Shown here one piece after another: positions 8,171-15,546 of a stretch of DNA of 22,823 nt. The stretch comes from CAZQCI01 sp964592255 (GTDB lineage: Bacteria > UBA10199 > SBBF01). The notes below the pieces were generated by a model that ran no database searches, was not told where the DNA came from, and worked only from the letters and a program-made list of their open reading frames with translations. Each line of letters starts with the position of its first letter. The first letter of the stretch is position 1. Where the stretch lies: contig CAZQCI010000026.1 of NCBI GenBank assembly GCA_964592255.1, positions 1 through 22,823 on the forward strand. Reading direction: 5' to 3'. Position numbers and translations under genes: made by a program.

Positions 8171-9351
8171 TGTCAGCTCAAACTCCAGCTTCACCCAAAC
8201 CTTTTAGTTGGTCTTCTTCCCAAAAGACTTTATGGTTTTTAATGATGGGAATAGGCGTGCTCACTTTTATTATTTCTCTAAAAGTGGATCCTCAGCGTGC
8301 GTGGGTAAACTTCTTAGTGCAGTATTTTTTCTGGATGTGTTTAGGGTTTGCGGGAATCTTTTTTTCTGCGCTTCAATATCTTTCAGGAGCTTATTGGAGT
8401 GTGACGGTTCGCCGAGTTTCTGAAACATTTTTTGGATTTATTCCTTATCTTATCCCTCTATTCATTGTTTTACTTTTTGGTCTCCATCATCTCTATGAAT
8501 GGACCCACCCAGAAGCCATGAGAGCGGATGCAAATCTCGTCCAAAAAATGGGCTATCTGAATACTCCTTTCTTTGTAGTTCGTCACATCGCTTTGTATGC
8601 GGCCATTCTTATTTTAGGGGGATGGATTTATAAAAATTCTGTGCGTCAAGATCAGTCGGGCGATGTCAACCTAACCCGATTAAATGCAAAAATTGCCGCT
8701 CCGTTTCTTCTGCTTTTTGGCTGGTTATTTACCTTTGCAAGTATTGATCTGATTATGTCTCTACTCCCGCATTGGTATTCTACTATTTTTGGAATTTATT
8801 GTTGGGCGGGGCTTTTTTACAGCGGTCTGGCGATGATTACCCTTTGGACAGTTTTCCTCAAAAGAACAGGTTATTTAGAAGGCTTTGTGAATGAGAACCA
8901 TTATCATGATCTAGGAAAGTTGATGTTCGCGTTCCTCGTTTTTTGGGGCTACATTGCTTTCTCGCAATTAATTCTGATTTGGTATGCAAACCTCCCCGAA
9001 GAAACTGTATTTTATTTAATGCGCTCAGGCCCATGGAAACCCGTTTCGTATGCAGTTTTGTTGATAAAATTTGTGATTCCGTTTTTTATCCTGGTTGCTC
9101 GGCCTCCTAAACGCAAAGAAAGTGTCCTGATTCTGATGGGGCTTTGGTTTTTGGCCGCTCAATGGTTGGATGTCTATTGGTTGATTTATCCTAATTTTTT
9201 CAAAGCACCTGTGTTTGGATGGATGGAAATCGGCCTTTTTATTGGTTTTGCGGGGTTGTTCTTATGGAGTGTTGGAAATACTTTAAGTAAAGCTTCGGTG
9301 GTGGCTATTCGAGATCCTCAATTGGAGAGTGCGTTGCACCATCACCAATAA
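8167..9351 (+). CDS. actF: Alternative complex III membrane subunit ActF (NrfD-like)
   Basis: ActF is the second NrfD-related membrane subunit of alternative complex III, a partner of ActC. The 394-residue sequence has about ten hydrophobic helices, starting near residue 24. Typical segments include FFSALQYLSGAYWSVTVRR, the HHLYEWTH loop, and DLIMSLLPHWYSTIFGIY. The start ATG overlaps the actE stop as ATGATG, so initiation could use either of two adjacent ATG codons. A histidine-rich end (HHHQ) closes the protein. It completes the actABCDEF set. Confidence 0.93.
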   Translation: MMSAQTPASPKPFSWSSSQKTLWFLMMGIGVLTFIISLKVDPQRAWVNFLVQYFFWMCLGFAGIFFSALQYLSGAYWSVTVRRVSETFFGFIPYLIPLFIVLLFGLHHLYEWTHPEAMRADANLVQKMGYLNTPFFVVRHIALYAAILILGGWIYKNSVRQDQSGDVNLTRLNAKIAAPFLLLFGWLFTFASIDLIMSLLPHWYSTIFGIYCWAGLFYSGLAMITLWTVFLKRTGYLEGFVNENHYHDLGKLMFAFLVFWGYIAFSQLILIWYANLPEETVFYLMRSGPWKPVSYAVLLIKFVIPFFILVARPPKRKESVLILMGLWFLAAQWLDVYWLIYPNFFKAPVFGWMEIGLFIGFAGLFLWSVGNTLSKASVVAIRDPQLESALHHHQ

Positions 9352-9359
9352 GGTCGTTT

Positions 9360-10178
9360 GTGCTTTTTAAAAAAAGAAATTACAGAGTTTTGATTTTTGC
9401 GGTCTTTGTTCTTTTACAGTGCAGCTCTTTTTTTAAAGCGGCAGAACCCGTGCCCTATGAATTGCAGGGGATTGGAATAGACGAAAAATTGGGAGCCTCT
9501 CTTGATTTGAATACCAGTTTTTTAGATGAGAAAGGCGAGAAGAAGAGTCTAAAAGATTTCTTCGATGGAAAGCGTCCCGTTATTTTCACTTTCGTTTATT
9601 ATGAATGCCCAAATCTTTGCGGTTTATTGCTGAAGGGATTTTTAGATTCTTTGAAAGTGTTTCCTTGGACTGTGGGTGAGCAGTTCGATGTGGTTACCTT
9701 AAGCATCGATCCTAAAGAAACACCTGAGTTAGCTGCGGCAAAGAAGAAAAGTGTTTTAGAAATTTATACACGTCCTACTGCAGAAAAAGGATGGCACTTT
9801 TTAACAGGCACAGAAGCAGATATTCGTAAAGTCACTTCGGCTCTGGGTTTTAAATATCGTTATGTTCCTGAAGAGCAGCAATACGCGCATGCCGCGGGAA
9901 TTTTTGTATTAACTCCGGAGGCAAAGCTTTCGCGAGTGCTCTATGGCATTAGTTTTCCAGCCCGAGATTTAAAGTTGGCATTGCTCGAGGCCTCTCAAGG
10001 GAAAATAGGAAGCGTTGTCGATCGTTTGTTGATGTTCTGTTATCACTACGATCCTCAAGGCAGAAAATATGCGCTGTTGGCAGTGAATTTGATGAAAGTG
10101 GCGGGAGCCATCACAGTTTTTGGCTTAATTATTTTTTTGAGTGTGTCCTTGATCAAAAACAAAATGAGGAAAATGTAA
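9360..10178 (+). CDS. SCO1/SenC/PrrC family copper chaperone for cytochrome oxidase
   Basis: SCO proteins deliver copper to, and reduce, the CuA site of oxidase subunit II. This 272-residue protein has an N-terminal hydrophobic signal or anchor (about 9-21). Its thioredoxin-like fold carries the copper-binding C83-x3-C87 (YYECPNLCG) and the distal histidine H177 (YAHAAGIF). It has an additional C-terminal membrane helix at about 245-263, an arrangement common in SCO proteins beside alternative complex III. The start is GTG, 8 bp after the actF stop, and no stronger start is visible. The stop codon overlaps the ctaC ATG by one base, so ctaC, its probable client, is directly coupled. Confidence 0.92.
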   Translation: MLFKKRNYRVLIFAVFVLLQCSSFFKAAEPVPYELQGIGIDEKLGASLDLNTSFLDEKGEKKSLKDFFDGKRPVIFTFVYYECPNLCGLLLKGFLDSLKVFPWTVGEQFDVVTLSIDPKETPELAAAKKKSVLEIYTRPTAEKGWHFLTGTEADIRKVTSALGFKYRYVPEEQQYAHAAGIFVLTPEAKLSRVLYGISFPARDLKLALLEASQGKIGSVVDRLLMFCYHYDPQGRKYALLAVNLMKVAGAITVFGLIIFLSVSLIKNKMRKM

Positions 10179-11194
10179 TGTTGGCATTATTTACCTTACC
10201 CCAAGCATCGACCTTGGCAAAAAATGTTGATCAGCTGTTTAACTTTATTTTAACGGCTTCGTTGATCAGCTTTGTGGCGGTGATTGCGGCAATTGTATAT
10301 TTTTTGAAAAATTATCATCGACGTAAAAGCGATCCGGATACCACGCCTTACATCGAAGGCCATCCCGTGCTTGAAGCAATTGTCATGACCGGCTTATTTT
10401 TCTTGGTCATGTTTATTTTTGCTTGGGGATGGATTGATTATCAAAAAATGCGTACGGCGCCCGCTAATTCTTTAGAAATAAATGTGTTAGGGCGACAATG
10501 GAGTTGGGAGTTTGAATATACCAATGGGCGCAAAATGCTGGGCGAAGTAGTGGTTCCTAATAACCAACCTATCAAGCTTTTAATGACGGCCTCGGATGTA
10601 TTGCACAGTTTTTTTATTCCCGATTTTCGTGTGAAGCAAGATCTAGTGCCGGGTACTTACACGATGTTATGGTTTCAACCCACCCAATTAGGCGAGTTCC
10701 AAGTATTTTGTGCCGAGTATTGTGGAACCTCACATTCTGGAATGTTGGCTAAGATTCGCGTTGTTGAGCCTGAGGAATATGAAAAGTGGCAGAAAAAATG
10801 GGAATGGGAAAAAATGCTTGGTGTTTCTCCTTCAGAAACTCCAACAGCGACCGCAAAAACTGATTCTAAAAATCCCGCGCCCGTCGCGGCTTCAACCGAA
10901 AGTCCTGCCGAAAGAGGTAAAAAACTTTTTGAAACAAAAGGGTGTACGGCTTGCCATACGGTTAATGGACAAACTTTAGTCGGCCCCACTTTAAAAGGAA
11001 TTTTTGGCCATGAAGTAGAATTTAATGATGGCAAAAAAACAATGGCGGATGAAAATTATGTCCGTGAATCCATTATGGATCCTAATTTGAAGGTAGTGAA
11101 AGGGTTCCAACCCTTAATGCCTACTTTTAAAGGGACTTTAACGGATGATGAAATTAATGCATTAGTCGCCTATGTGAAAAGTTTAGGAAATTAA
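10178..11194 (+). CDS. ctaC: Cytochrome caa3 oxidase subunit II with C-terminal cytochrome c domain
   Basis: Subunit II accepts electrons through an attached cytochrome c and passes them via CuA to subunit I. Two N-terminal helices (about 21-44 and 66-87) are followed by the cupredoxin domain. Its CuA ligands are complete: H143, C178, E180, C182, H186 and M189, in the segment CAEYCGTSHSGM. After a Thr/Pro/Ala-rich linker (about 215-243) comes a class I cytochrome c domain with CTACH (C256-H260) and a methionine ligand in PLMPTF (M314). The 338-residue length is normal for a caa3-type subunit II. There is no obvious cleavable signal before the first helix. Confidence 0.96.
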   Translation: MLALFTLPQASTLAKNVDQLFNFILTASLISFVAVIAAIVYFLKNYHRRKSDPDTTPYIEGHPVLEAIVMTGLFFLVMFIFAWGWIDYQKMRTAPANSLEINVLGRQWSWEFEYTNGRKMLGEVVVPNNQPIKLLMTASDVLHSFFIPDFRVKQDLVPGTYTMLWFQPTQLGEFQVFCAEYCGTSHSGMLAKIRVVEPEEYEKWQKKWEWEKMLGVSPSETPTATAKTDSKNPAPVAASTESPAERGKKLFETKGCTACHTVNGQTLVGPTLKGIFGHEVEFNDGKKTMADENYVRESIMDPNLKVVKGFQPLMPTFKGTLTDDEINALVAYVKSLGN

Positions 11195-11205
11195 GTTATT
11201 AGAAA

Positions 11206-11240
11206 TTCTTTTCTCTTTGTTTGACTCAAGAGAAAAAGAA
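11206..11240 (+). other. Intergenic stem-loop between ctaC and ctaD
   Basis: TTCTTTTCTCTT (11206-11217) can pair with AAGAGAAAAAGAA (11228-11240) through 10-12 base pairs, with one bulged base and a 10-base loop. No T-tract follows, so it is not a standard terminator. It precedes the AAGGAG of ctaD. A role in RNA processing or segment stability is inference. Confidence 0.45.
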
Positions 11241-11257
11241 GCGAAGGAGTTTTTAGT

Positions 11258-12877
11258 ATGTCTCAGGCAAGTAGCGAAGCTCATGAAAAAAATTATCTTC
11301 AAGAAAAAGGTTGGCTGCTTACTCTCGATCATAAAAAGATTGGGGTGATGTATCTTTGGACCACGTTATTTTTCTTTGTAGTAGGAGGGATTTTAGCGCT
11401 TCTGATTCGGATGGAATTAATTGCGCCAGGGCAAACGATCATGGGCCCCAATACCTATAACCGTGTCATGACCTTGCACGGTGCCATCATGATTTTCATG
11501 TTTTTAATCCCCGTAATCCCTGCAGCCTTAGGCAACTTTTTTCTGCCGATTTTAATTGGCGCGAAAGATGTTGCTTTTCCGCGATTGAATTTAGCGAGTT
11601 ATTATATTTTTGTAGCGGGTGCGCTCTTAGCTTGTACTTCGCTGATTTCAGGAGGGGTCGATACAGGTTGGACCTTCTACACTCCCTATAGCATTCGCAC
11701 AGCCAGTGCTGTGGTAGTCGTCACTTTGGCCGTATTTGTGATGGGGTTTTCTTCTATTTTGACCGGACTTAATTTCATCGTCACTGTCAACCGCTTGCGT
11801 GCACCTGGCATGACCTTTCACCGCTTGCCTCTGTTCGTTTGGGCTTTATATGCAACCTCCATCATTCAAGTCTTAGCAACTCCCGTTATCGGGATCACAA
11901 TGGTTTTATTGACGATGGAACGTGTTTTAGGAATCGGATTTTTTGATCCAAAGTTAGGCGGAGATCCTATTCTCTTTCAGCACTTCTTTTGGTTTTATTC
12001 TCATCCAGCTGTTTACATTATGATCGTGCCGGGAATGGGTGTGATTAGCGAAGTGATTGCGGTCTTCTCTCGAAAAAAGATTTTCGGATACGAAGCCATT
12101 GCGTATTCGAGTTTAGGAATTGCCTTTGTAGGGTTTTTATCCTGGGGACATCACATGTTTGTCAGCGGGCAAAGTCCTACGGCGAACTTCCTTTTTTCTT
12201 TTCTCACCATGCTCATTGCTATTCCGACGGCTATTAAAGTGTTCAACTGGACGGCAACCATGTATCGGGGATCTATTTCTTTAGATACTCCCATGCTCTA
12301 TGCCTTGGCCTTTATTTTTCTTTTCACTATTGGTGGGCTTACTGGCCTTTTTCTTGCGTCCCTATCTACAAATGTTTATTTAACCGATACCTATTTTGTG
12401 GTCGCCCATTTTCATTACGTCATGGTCGGCGGTAACATTATGGCCTTCTTTGCGGGTCTCCATTATTGGTGGCCGAAGATGTTTGGTAAACAATATTCTG
12501 AAAAGTGGGGTAAAGTTGCGTGGCTTCTTATCTTCATTGGTTTTAACCTCACTTTCTTTACCCAATTTATTTTGGGAAAGATGGGAATGCCGCGCCGGTA
12601 TTATGATTATCTTCCGATGTATGCGGACGGAAACTTTATTTCGACGGTGGGCTCTTGGTTTATTGGAAGCGGTGTTTTGATTATGTTGTGTTATTTGCTT
12701 GCTTCATTGAAAAATGGTGCCAAGGCCGCCGCAAACCCGTGGGGAGGAAAGACTTTAGAGTGGGAAATTCCTTCTCCCCCAACCATGCATAACTTTGATG
12801 AAGTTCCTGAAATTACAATGGGACCCTATGAGTATGGAGTGAAGGGGCAGCAAGCGATTTTGCATCCGCATCATTAG
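11258..12877 (+). CDS. ctaD: Cytochrome caa3 oxidase subunit I, A2-type heme-copper oxidase
   Basis: This catalytic subunit reduces O2 to water at heme a3-CuB and pumps protons. It has 539 residues and 12 or more helices. The six metal-binding histidines are present: H74 and H386 for heme a, H384 for heme a3, and H249, H298 and H299 for CuB, with Y253 placed for the His-Tyr crosslink. Helix VI reads YSHPAVY, so the glutamate of A1 oxidases is replaced and the Y-S pair of the A2 subfamily is present, as in Rhodothermus caa3. D104 in GAKDVAFPR matches the D-channel entrance. The start follows a strong AAGGAG. Codon and composition features match its neighbours. Confidence 0.97.
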   Translation: MSQASSEAHEKNYLQEKGWLLTLDHKKIGVMYLWTTLFFFVVGGILALLIRMELIAPGQTIMGPNTYNRVMTLHGAIMIFMFLIPVIPAALGNFFLPILIGAKDVAFPRLNLASYYIFVAGALLACTSLISGGVDTGWTFYTPYSIRTASAVVVVTLAVFVMGFSSILTGLNFIVTVNRLRAPGMTFHRLPLFVWALYATSIIQVLATPVIGITMVLLTMERVLGIGFFDPKLGGDPILFQHFFWFYSHPAVYIMIVPGMGVISEVIAVFSRKKIFGYEAIAYSSLGIAFVGFLSWGHHMFVSGQSPTANFLFSFLTMLIAIPTAIKVFNWTATMYRGSISLDTPMLYALAFIFLFTIGGLTGLFLASLSTNVYLTDTYFVVAHFHYVMVGGNIMAFFAGLHYWWPKMFGKQYSEKWGKVAWLLIFIGFNLTFFTQFILGKMGMPRRYYDYLPMYADGNFISTVGSWFIGSGVLIMLCYLLASLKNGAKAAANPWGGKTLEWEIPSPPTMHNFDEVPEITMGPYEYGVKGQQAILHPHH

Positions 12878-12881
12878 AGAC

Positions 12882-13000
12882 GGCTGTCGATAAAGATTCA
12901 TCTGCGTTGTTGCTCGCAAATTTTAAATCCTCACGTACAAACGAGTACGTTTCGGTTTCAAATTTACGAGCGCCTAGCATCTGAACCTTTCTCGACAGCC
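12882..13000. repeat. 119-bp imperfect palindromic element between ctaD and ctaE
   Basis: The ends GGCTGTCGA (12882-12890) and TCGACAGCC (12992-13000) are perfect inverted copies. Pairing continues inward with mismatches: AAAG/CTTT, TTCA/TGAA, a GCTCG/CGAGC match, an AAATTT-containing block, and ACGTAC/GTACGT around a 6-base centre (12939-12944). Most of the element can therefore fold into one long hairpin in RNA or as a cruciform. It starts 4 bp after the ctaD stop and ends before the ctaE ribosome binding site (AAGGA), which is intact. It has no coding capacity of note. It looks like a MITE- or REP-type dispersed repeat; a second copy is not present in this window. Confidence 0.8.
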
Positions 13001-13026
13001 TAGTAAATAGTTTAAAAGGAAAATTT

Positions 13027-13680
13027 ATGTCCGAACCGATTATCATTCAAGGCAACCATGTGGTGCCACATCATTTTGAATCCGCCGAGCAGGCTTTTGA
13101 ATCTTCTAAAACGGGAGTTTGGTTGTTCTTAGTGACGGAAATCCTTCTGTTTGGAGGCCTTTTTGTTGCTTACATTGTTTATCATGCGCTCTATCCCCAT
13201 GCTTTTCATGAAGCGAGTCGAGAACTCAATCGAGTTATGGGGTCTATTAATACGGTTGTCTTGATTTGTTCTAGCTTTTCAATGGCCATGGCTGTGCAGA
13301 TGACTCGCGAAAACAAAACACGAATCGCTAATCTACTTTTGATTTTTACTTTACTCTGCGCTGCTACTTTCATGGTGATCAAATATTTTGAGTATGCCCA
13401 TAAAATCCATGAAGGGATGTTGCCTGCAGGTCTTTATCATTTTGAAGGAATTAAAGATCCCAAAGCTCCCTTATTCTTTTCGCTTTATTTTATGATGACT
13501 GGTCTCCACGGAATTCACGTTTTGGTAGGAATGGGATTAATTGCTTGGGTTTTATTTCAATCTCGCAAGGGAACCTATGGAAGTGAGTATTATACGCCCG
13601 TTGAAATGGCTGGAATTTATTGGCATTTGGTCGATCTCATTTGGATTTATTTATTCCCTCTTTTATATCTGATTGGATAA
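13027..13680 (+). CDS. ctaE: Cytochrome c oxidase subunit III
   Basis: Subunit III stabilises the catalytic core. The 217-residue protein has about five helices with family features: FLVTEILLFGGLFVAY near the start, the FFSLYFMMTGLHGIHV segment (conserved TGxHxxHV), and the C-terminal EMAGIYWHLVDLIWIYLFPLLYL, the HxVDxxW region. The start ATG follows AAGGA by about 6 bases. The five-helix length is normal for caa3-type subunit III. It is separated from ctaD by the palindromic element but is clearly the same transcription unit. Confidence 0.95.
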   Translation: MSEPIIIQGNHVVPHHFESAEQAFESSKTGVWLFLVTEILLFGGLFVAYIVYHALYPHAFHEASRELNRVMGSINTVVLICSSFSMAMAVQMTRENKTRIANLLLIFTLLCAATFMVIKYFEYAHKIHEGMLPAGLYHFEGIKDPKAPLFFSLYFMMTGLHGIHVLVGMGLIAWVLFQSRKGTYGSEYYTPVEMAGIYWHLVDLIWIYLFPLLYLIG

Positions 13681-13695
13681 TTTTTAGGATAACTT

Positions 13696-14484
13696 ATGAG
13701 CGCAACAAATCACGAGCATTCTTCTCACCATACTAAAGCTTATGTAGGCGTTTGGCTTACTTTGCTCACTTTAACTGTCGTTACGGTGACAGTCTCTTAT
13801 TATGATTTTGGAGAATGGAATATTTTTGTAGCCATGTTGGTGGCGACTATTAAAGCGGTTTTAGTCTGTTTATATTTCATGCATTTGAAATATGATAATC
13901 ATTATAACCAAGTTGTCTTCGTGGCGGCTTTTGTGTTTTTTGCAATTTTCATCGGGCTTACTTTAAGTGATGAGCTGGCACGTCCGACCTATGCTCCAGC
14001 GATTGTGAGTCCCATTCAGGAGCCTGAAGGAAACCAATCGGCTAAAATGAATCAACTTCGCGTCACGACTCCCGAGTTGATTGCCAAAGGAAAAACCTTA
14101 TTTCAAGCAAACTGCGTGGCCTGTCATGGGGCCGAAGGTCGCGGAGATGGTCCTGCAGCGGCTGCTTTGAATCCTCATCCTCGTAATTTTACTTCTGCAG
14201 AAGGCTGGAAAAATGGACGTTCTCCCGCTCAAGTGTTTAAGACAGTGACCAATGGTATTGCGGGAAGTCCTATGGCTGGTTTTTCTACTTTATCTGTTGA
14301 GGACCGCTGGGCCATTGTTCATTATGTCGAAAGTTTAGGCCCTACACCTCCTGCCGATACCACCGCTACCTTAGCAGCAATTGGTGTCCAAGAAGGAGTA
14401 AGCTCAGCAAAACCCGCAGAAATTGCTGTGGAACTTCCTCTTTCCTTTACCATTGATCGAATGGCTCAAGATTCTAAAAAATAA
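13696..14484 (+). CDS. ctaF: Fusion of cytochrome oxidase subunit IV with a cytochrome c domain
   Basis: The first 95 or so residues are a prokaryotic caa3 subunit IV: a His-rich N-terminus (HEHSSHHTKAYVGVW), then three helices (about 14-35, 42-63 and 70-91) with the family LVCLYFMHLKYD segment. A linker leads to a class I cytochrome c domain (about 118-217) with CVACH (C140-H144) and a likely methionine ligand in GSPMAGF (M193). It closes with an Ala/Pro-rich tail. Stand-alone subunit IV is about 100 residues, so this 262-residue protein is a fusion. With the CtaC domain the oxidase has two tethered monoheme cytochromes. AGGAT precedes the ATG by 5 bases; 15 bp separate it from ctaE and 15 bp from ctaA. 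Confidence 0.9.
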   Translation: MSATNHEHSSHHTKAYVGVWLTLLTLTVVTVTVSYYDFGEWNIFVAMLVATIKAVLVCLYFMHLKYDNHYNQVVFVAAFVFFAIFIGLTLSDELARPTYAPAIVSPIQEPEGNQSAKMNQLRVTTPELIAKGKTLFQANCVACHGAEGRGDGPAAAALNPHPRNFTSAEGWKNGRSPAQVFKTVTNGIAGSPMAGFSTLSVEDRWAIVHYVESLGPTPPADTTATLAAIGVQEGVSSAKPAEIAVELPLSFTIDRMAQDSKK

Positions 14485-14499
14485 AGTGGGGAATCTCCC

Positions 14500-15465
14500 T
14501 TGAGAAATTATTCTCGTTTTGTCTTCGTCCTGGCTCTTTTTGCCTGGTGTTTGGTGATGTTGGGCGCATATGTCCGCCTTTCGAATGCAGGCTTAGGTTG
14601 TCCGGATTGGCCAGGCTGTTACGGAAAACTGGTTGTTTCACAGATTCCCGACTCTTCTTCTCTTACGTCTCCTGTTGAAGTTCATAAAGCATGGAAAGAA
14701 ATGATCCATCGCTATGCTGCCAGTACTCTTGGGTTATTCATTTTAGTTTTAGCTTTTTGGTCTCTCAAACTTCGCAATGTTCAAGGTAAACGTTTGTGGC
14801 TTCCTTGGTTTTTAGTCGTCTGGGTCTTTTTTCAAGGCATGCTTGGCAAATGGACAGTGACCTTAAAGCTTCACCCTTTTGTGGTTCTCGCTCACCTCTT
14901 AGGGGGATTCATTAGTTTGGCCTTGCTGTGGCTGCTTTATCTTAGAACCCGTGAAGAGACTAGTTCTGCGCCAAAAAAATCTTCTTCCTCTTTCTGGATA
15001 GGCCTTGGACTAGTCCTTCTCATGATTCAAATTATTTTAGGAGCGTGGACCAGCGCAAACTACGCGGCTTTAGCGTGTCCGGATTTTCCAATGTGCCAGG
15101 GACATTGGAAGCCCCCTTTAGATTTTGTCTCTGCCTATGGGGTCTGGCATGAATTCGGAAGAAATTATGAATGGGGCGTGCTTCATAATACAGCCCGCGT
15201 GACCATTCATTGGATGCACCGGGTCGGGGCTTGTGTGATTTTTATTTATTTTATGATTTTAGGACTGAATTTATTGCGTCAAAAAGACCTGCGAAACTAT
15301 GGCATTTGTTTAATTGCACTTGTTTGTTTGCAAGTTTCCCTGGGTATTTCAAATATATTTTTTGCTTTGCCTCTACCTGTTGCGGTTGCCCATAACGGAG
15401 TTGCGGCCTTACTTCTTTTAACGCTGGTGACGCTTTTACAAAAAACCCGTCTTGCCAGAGTGTAG
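14500..15465 (+). CDS. ctaA: Heme A synthase (COX15/CtaA)
   Basis: CtaA oxidises the C8 methyl of heme O to a formyl group, giving heme A for the oxidase encoded upstream. The 321-residue protein has eight helices arranged as two similar four-helix bundles. Conserved heme-ligand histidines are visible in EMIHRYA (H70), LAHLLGG (H132), HWMHRVG (H237/H240) and VAHNGVA (H298). Cysteine pairs occur in both bundles (C34/C40 in GLGCPDWPGCYG, and C193/C199 in CPDFPMCQG). The duplicated LGCPDWP-type motif is characteristic of the family. The start is TTG, preceded by a G-rich GTGGGGA. Confidence 0.94.
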   Translation: MRNYSRFVFVLALFAWCLVMLGAYVRLSNAGLGCPDWPGCYGKLVVSQIPDSSSLTSPVEVHKAWKEMIHRYAASTLGLFILVLAFWSLKLRNVQGKRLWLPWFLVVWVFFQGMLGKWTVTLKLHPFVVLAHLLGGFISLALLWLLYLRTREETSSAPKKSSSSFWIGLGLVLLMIQIILGAWTSANYAALACPDFPMCQGHWKPPLDFVSAYGVWHEFGRNYEWGVLHNTARVTIHWMHRVGACVIFIYFMILGLNLLRQKDLRNYGICLIALVCLQVSLGISNIFFALPLPVAVAHNGVAALLLLTLVTLLQKTRLARV

Positions 15466-15475
15466 AGAGATTGCT

Positions 15476-15535
15476 ATGCAGGTTCCCGCTCATGACAAGC
15501 TTAAGTATCCGAGAAATTCTCCGTTTCCCGGGTAG
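15476..15535 (+). CDS. Possible 19-codon upstream ORF before ctaB
   Basis: ATG at 15476 opens a 19-codon frame (MQVPAHDKLKYPRNSPFPG) ending in TAG at 15533-15535, preceded by GAGAGA at 5 bases. It occupies most of the 81-bp gap between ctaA and ctaB and stops 11 bp before the ctaB ATG, which itself has no clear Shine-Dalgarno. It could couple ribosomes to ctaB. It may equally be chance, since short frames are common; there is no homology evidence. Confidence 0.2.
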   Translation: MQVPAHDKLKYPRNSPFPG

Positions 15536-15546
15536 CGGCGCAAAGC

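Noticed and set aside
12813..13046. 77-codon minus-strand frame through the ctaD-ctaE gap
   Set aside because: It runs through the palindromic element and into both flanking genes on the opposite strand; it is a shadow without a ribosome binding site or family resemblance.
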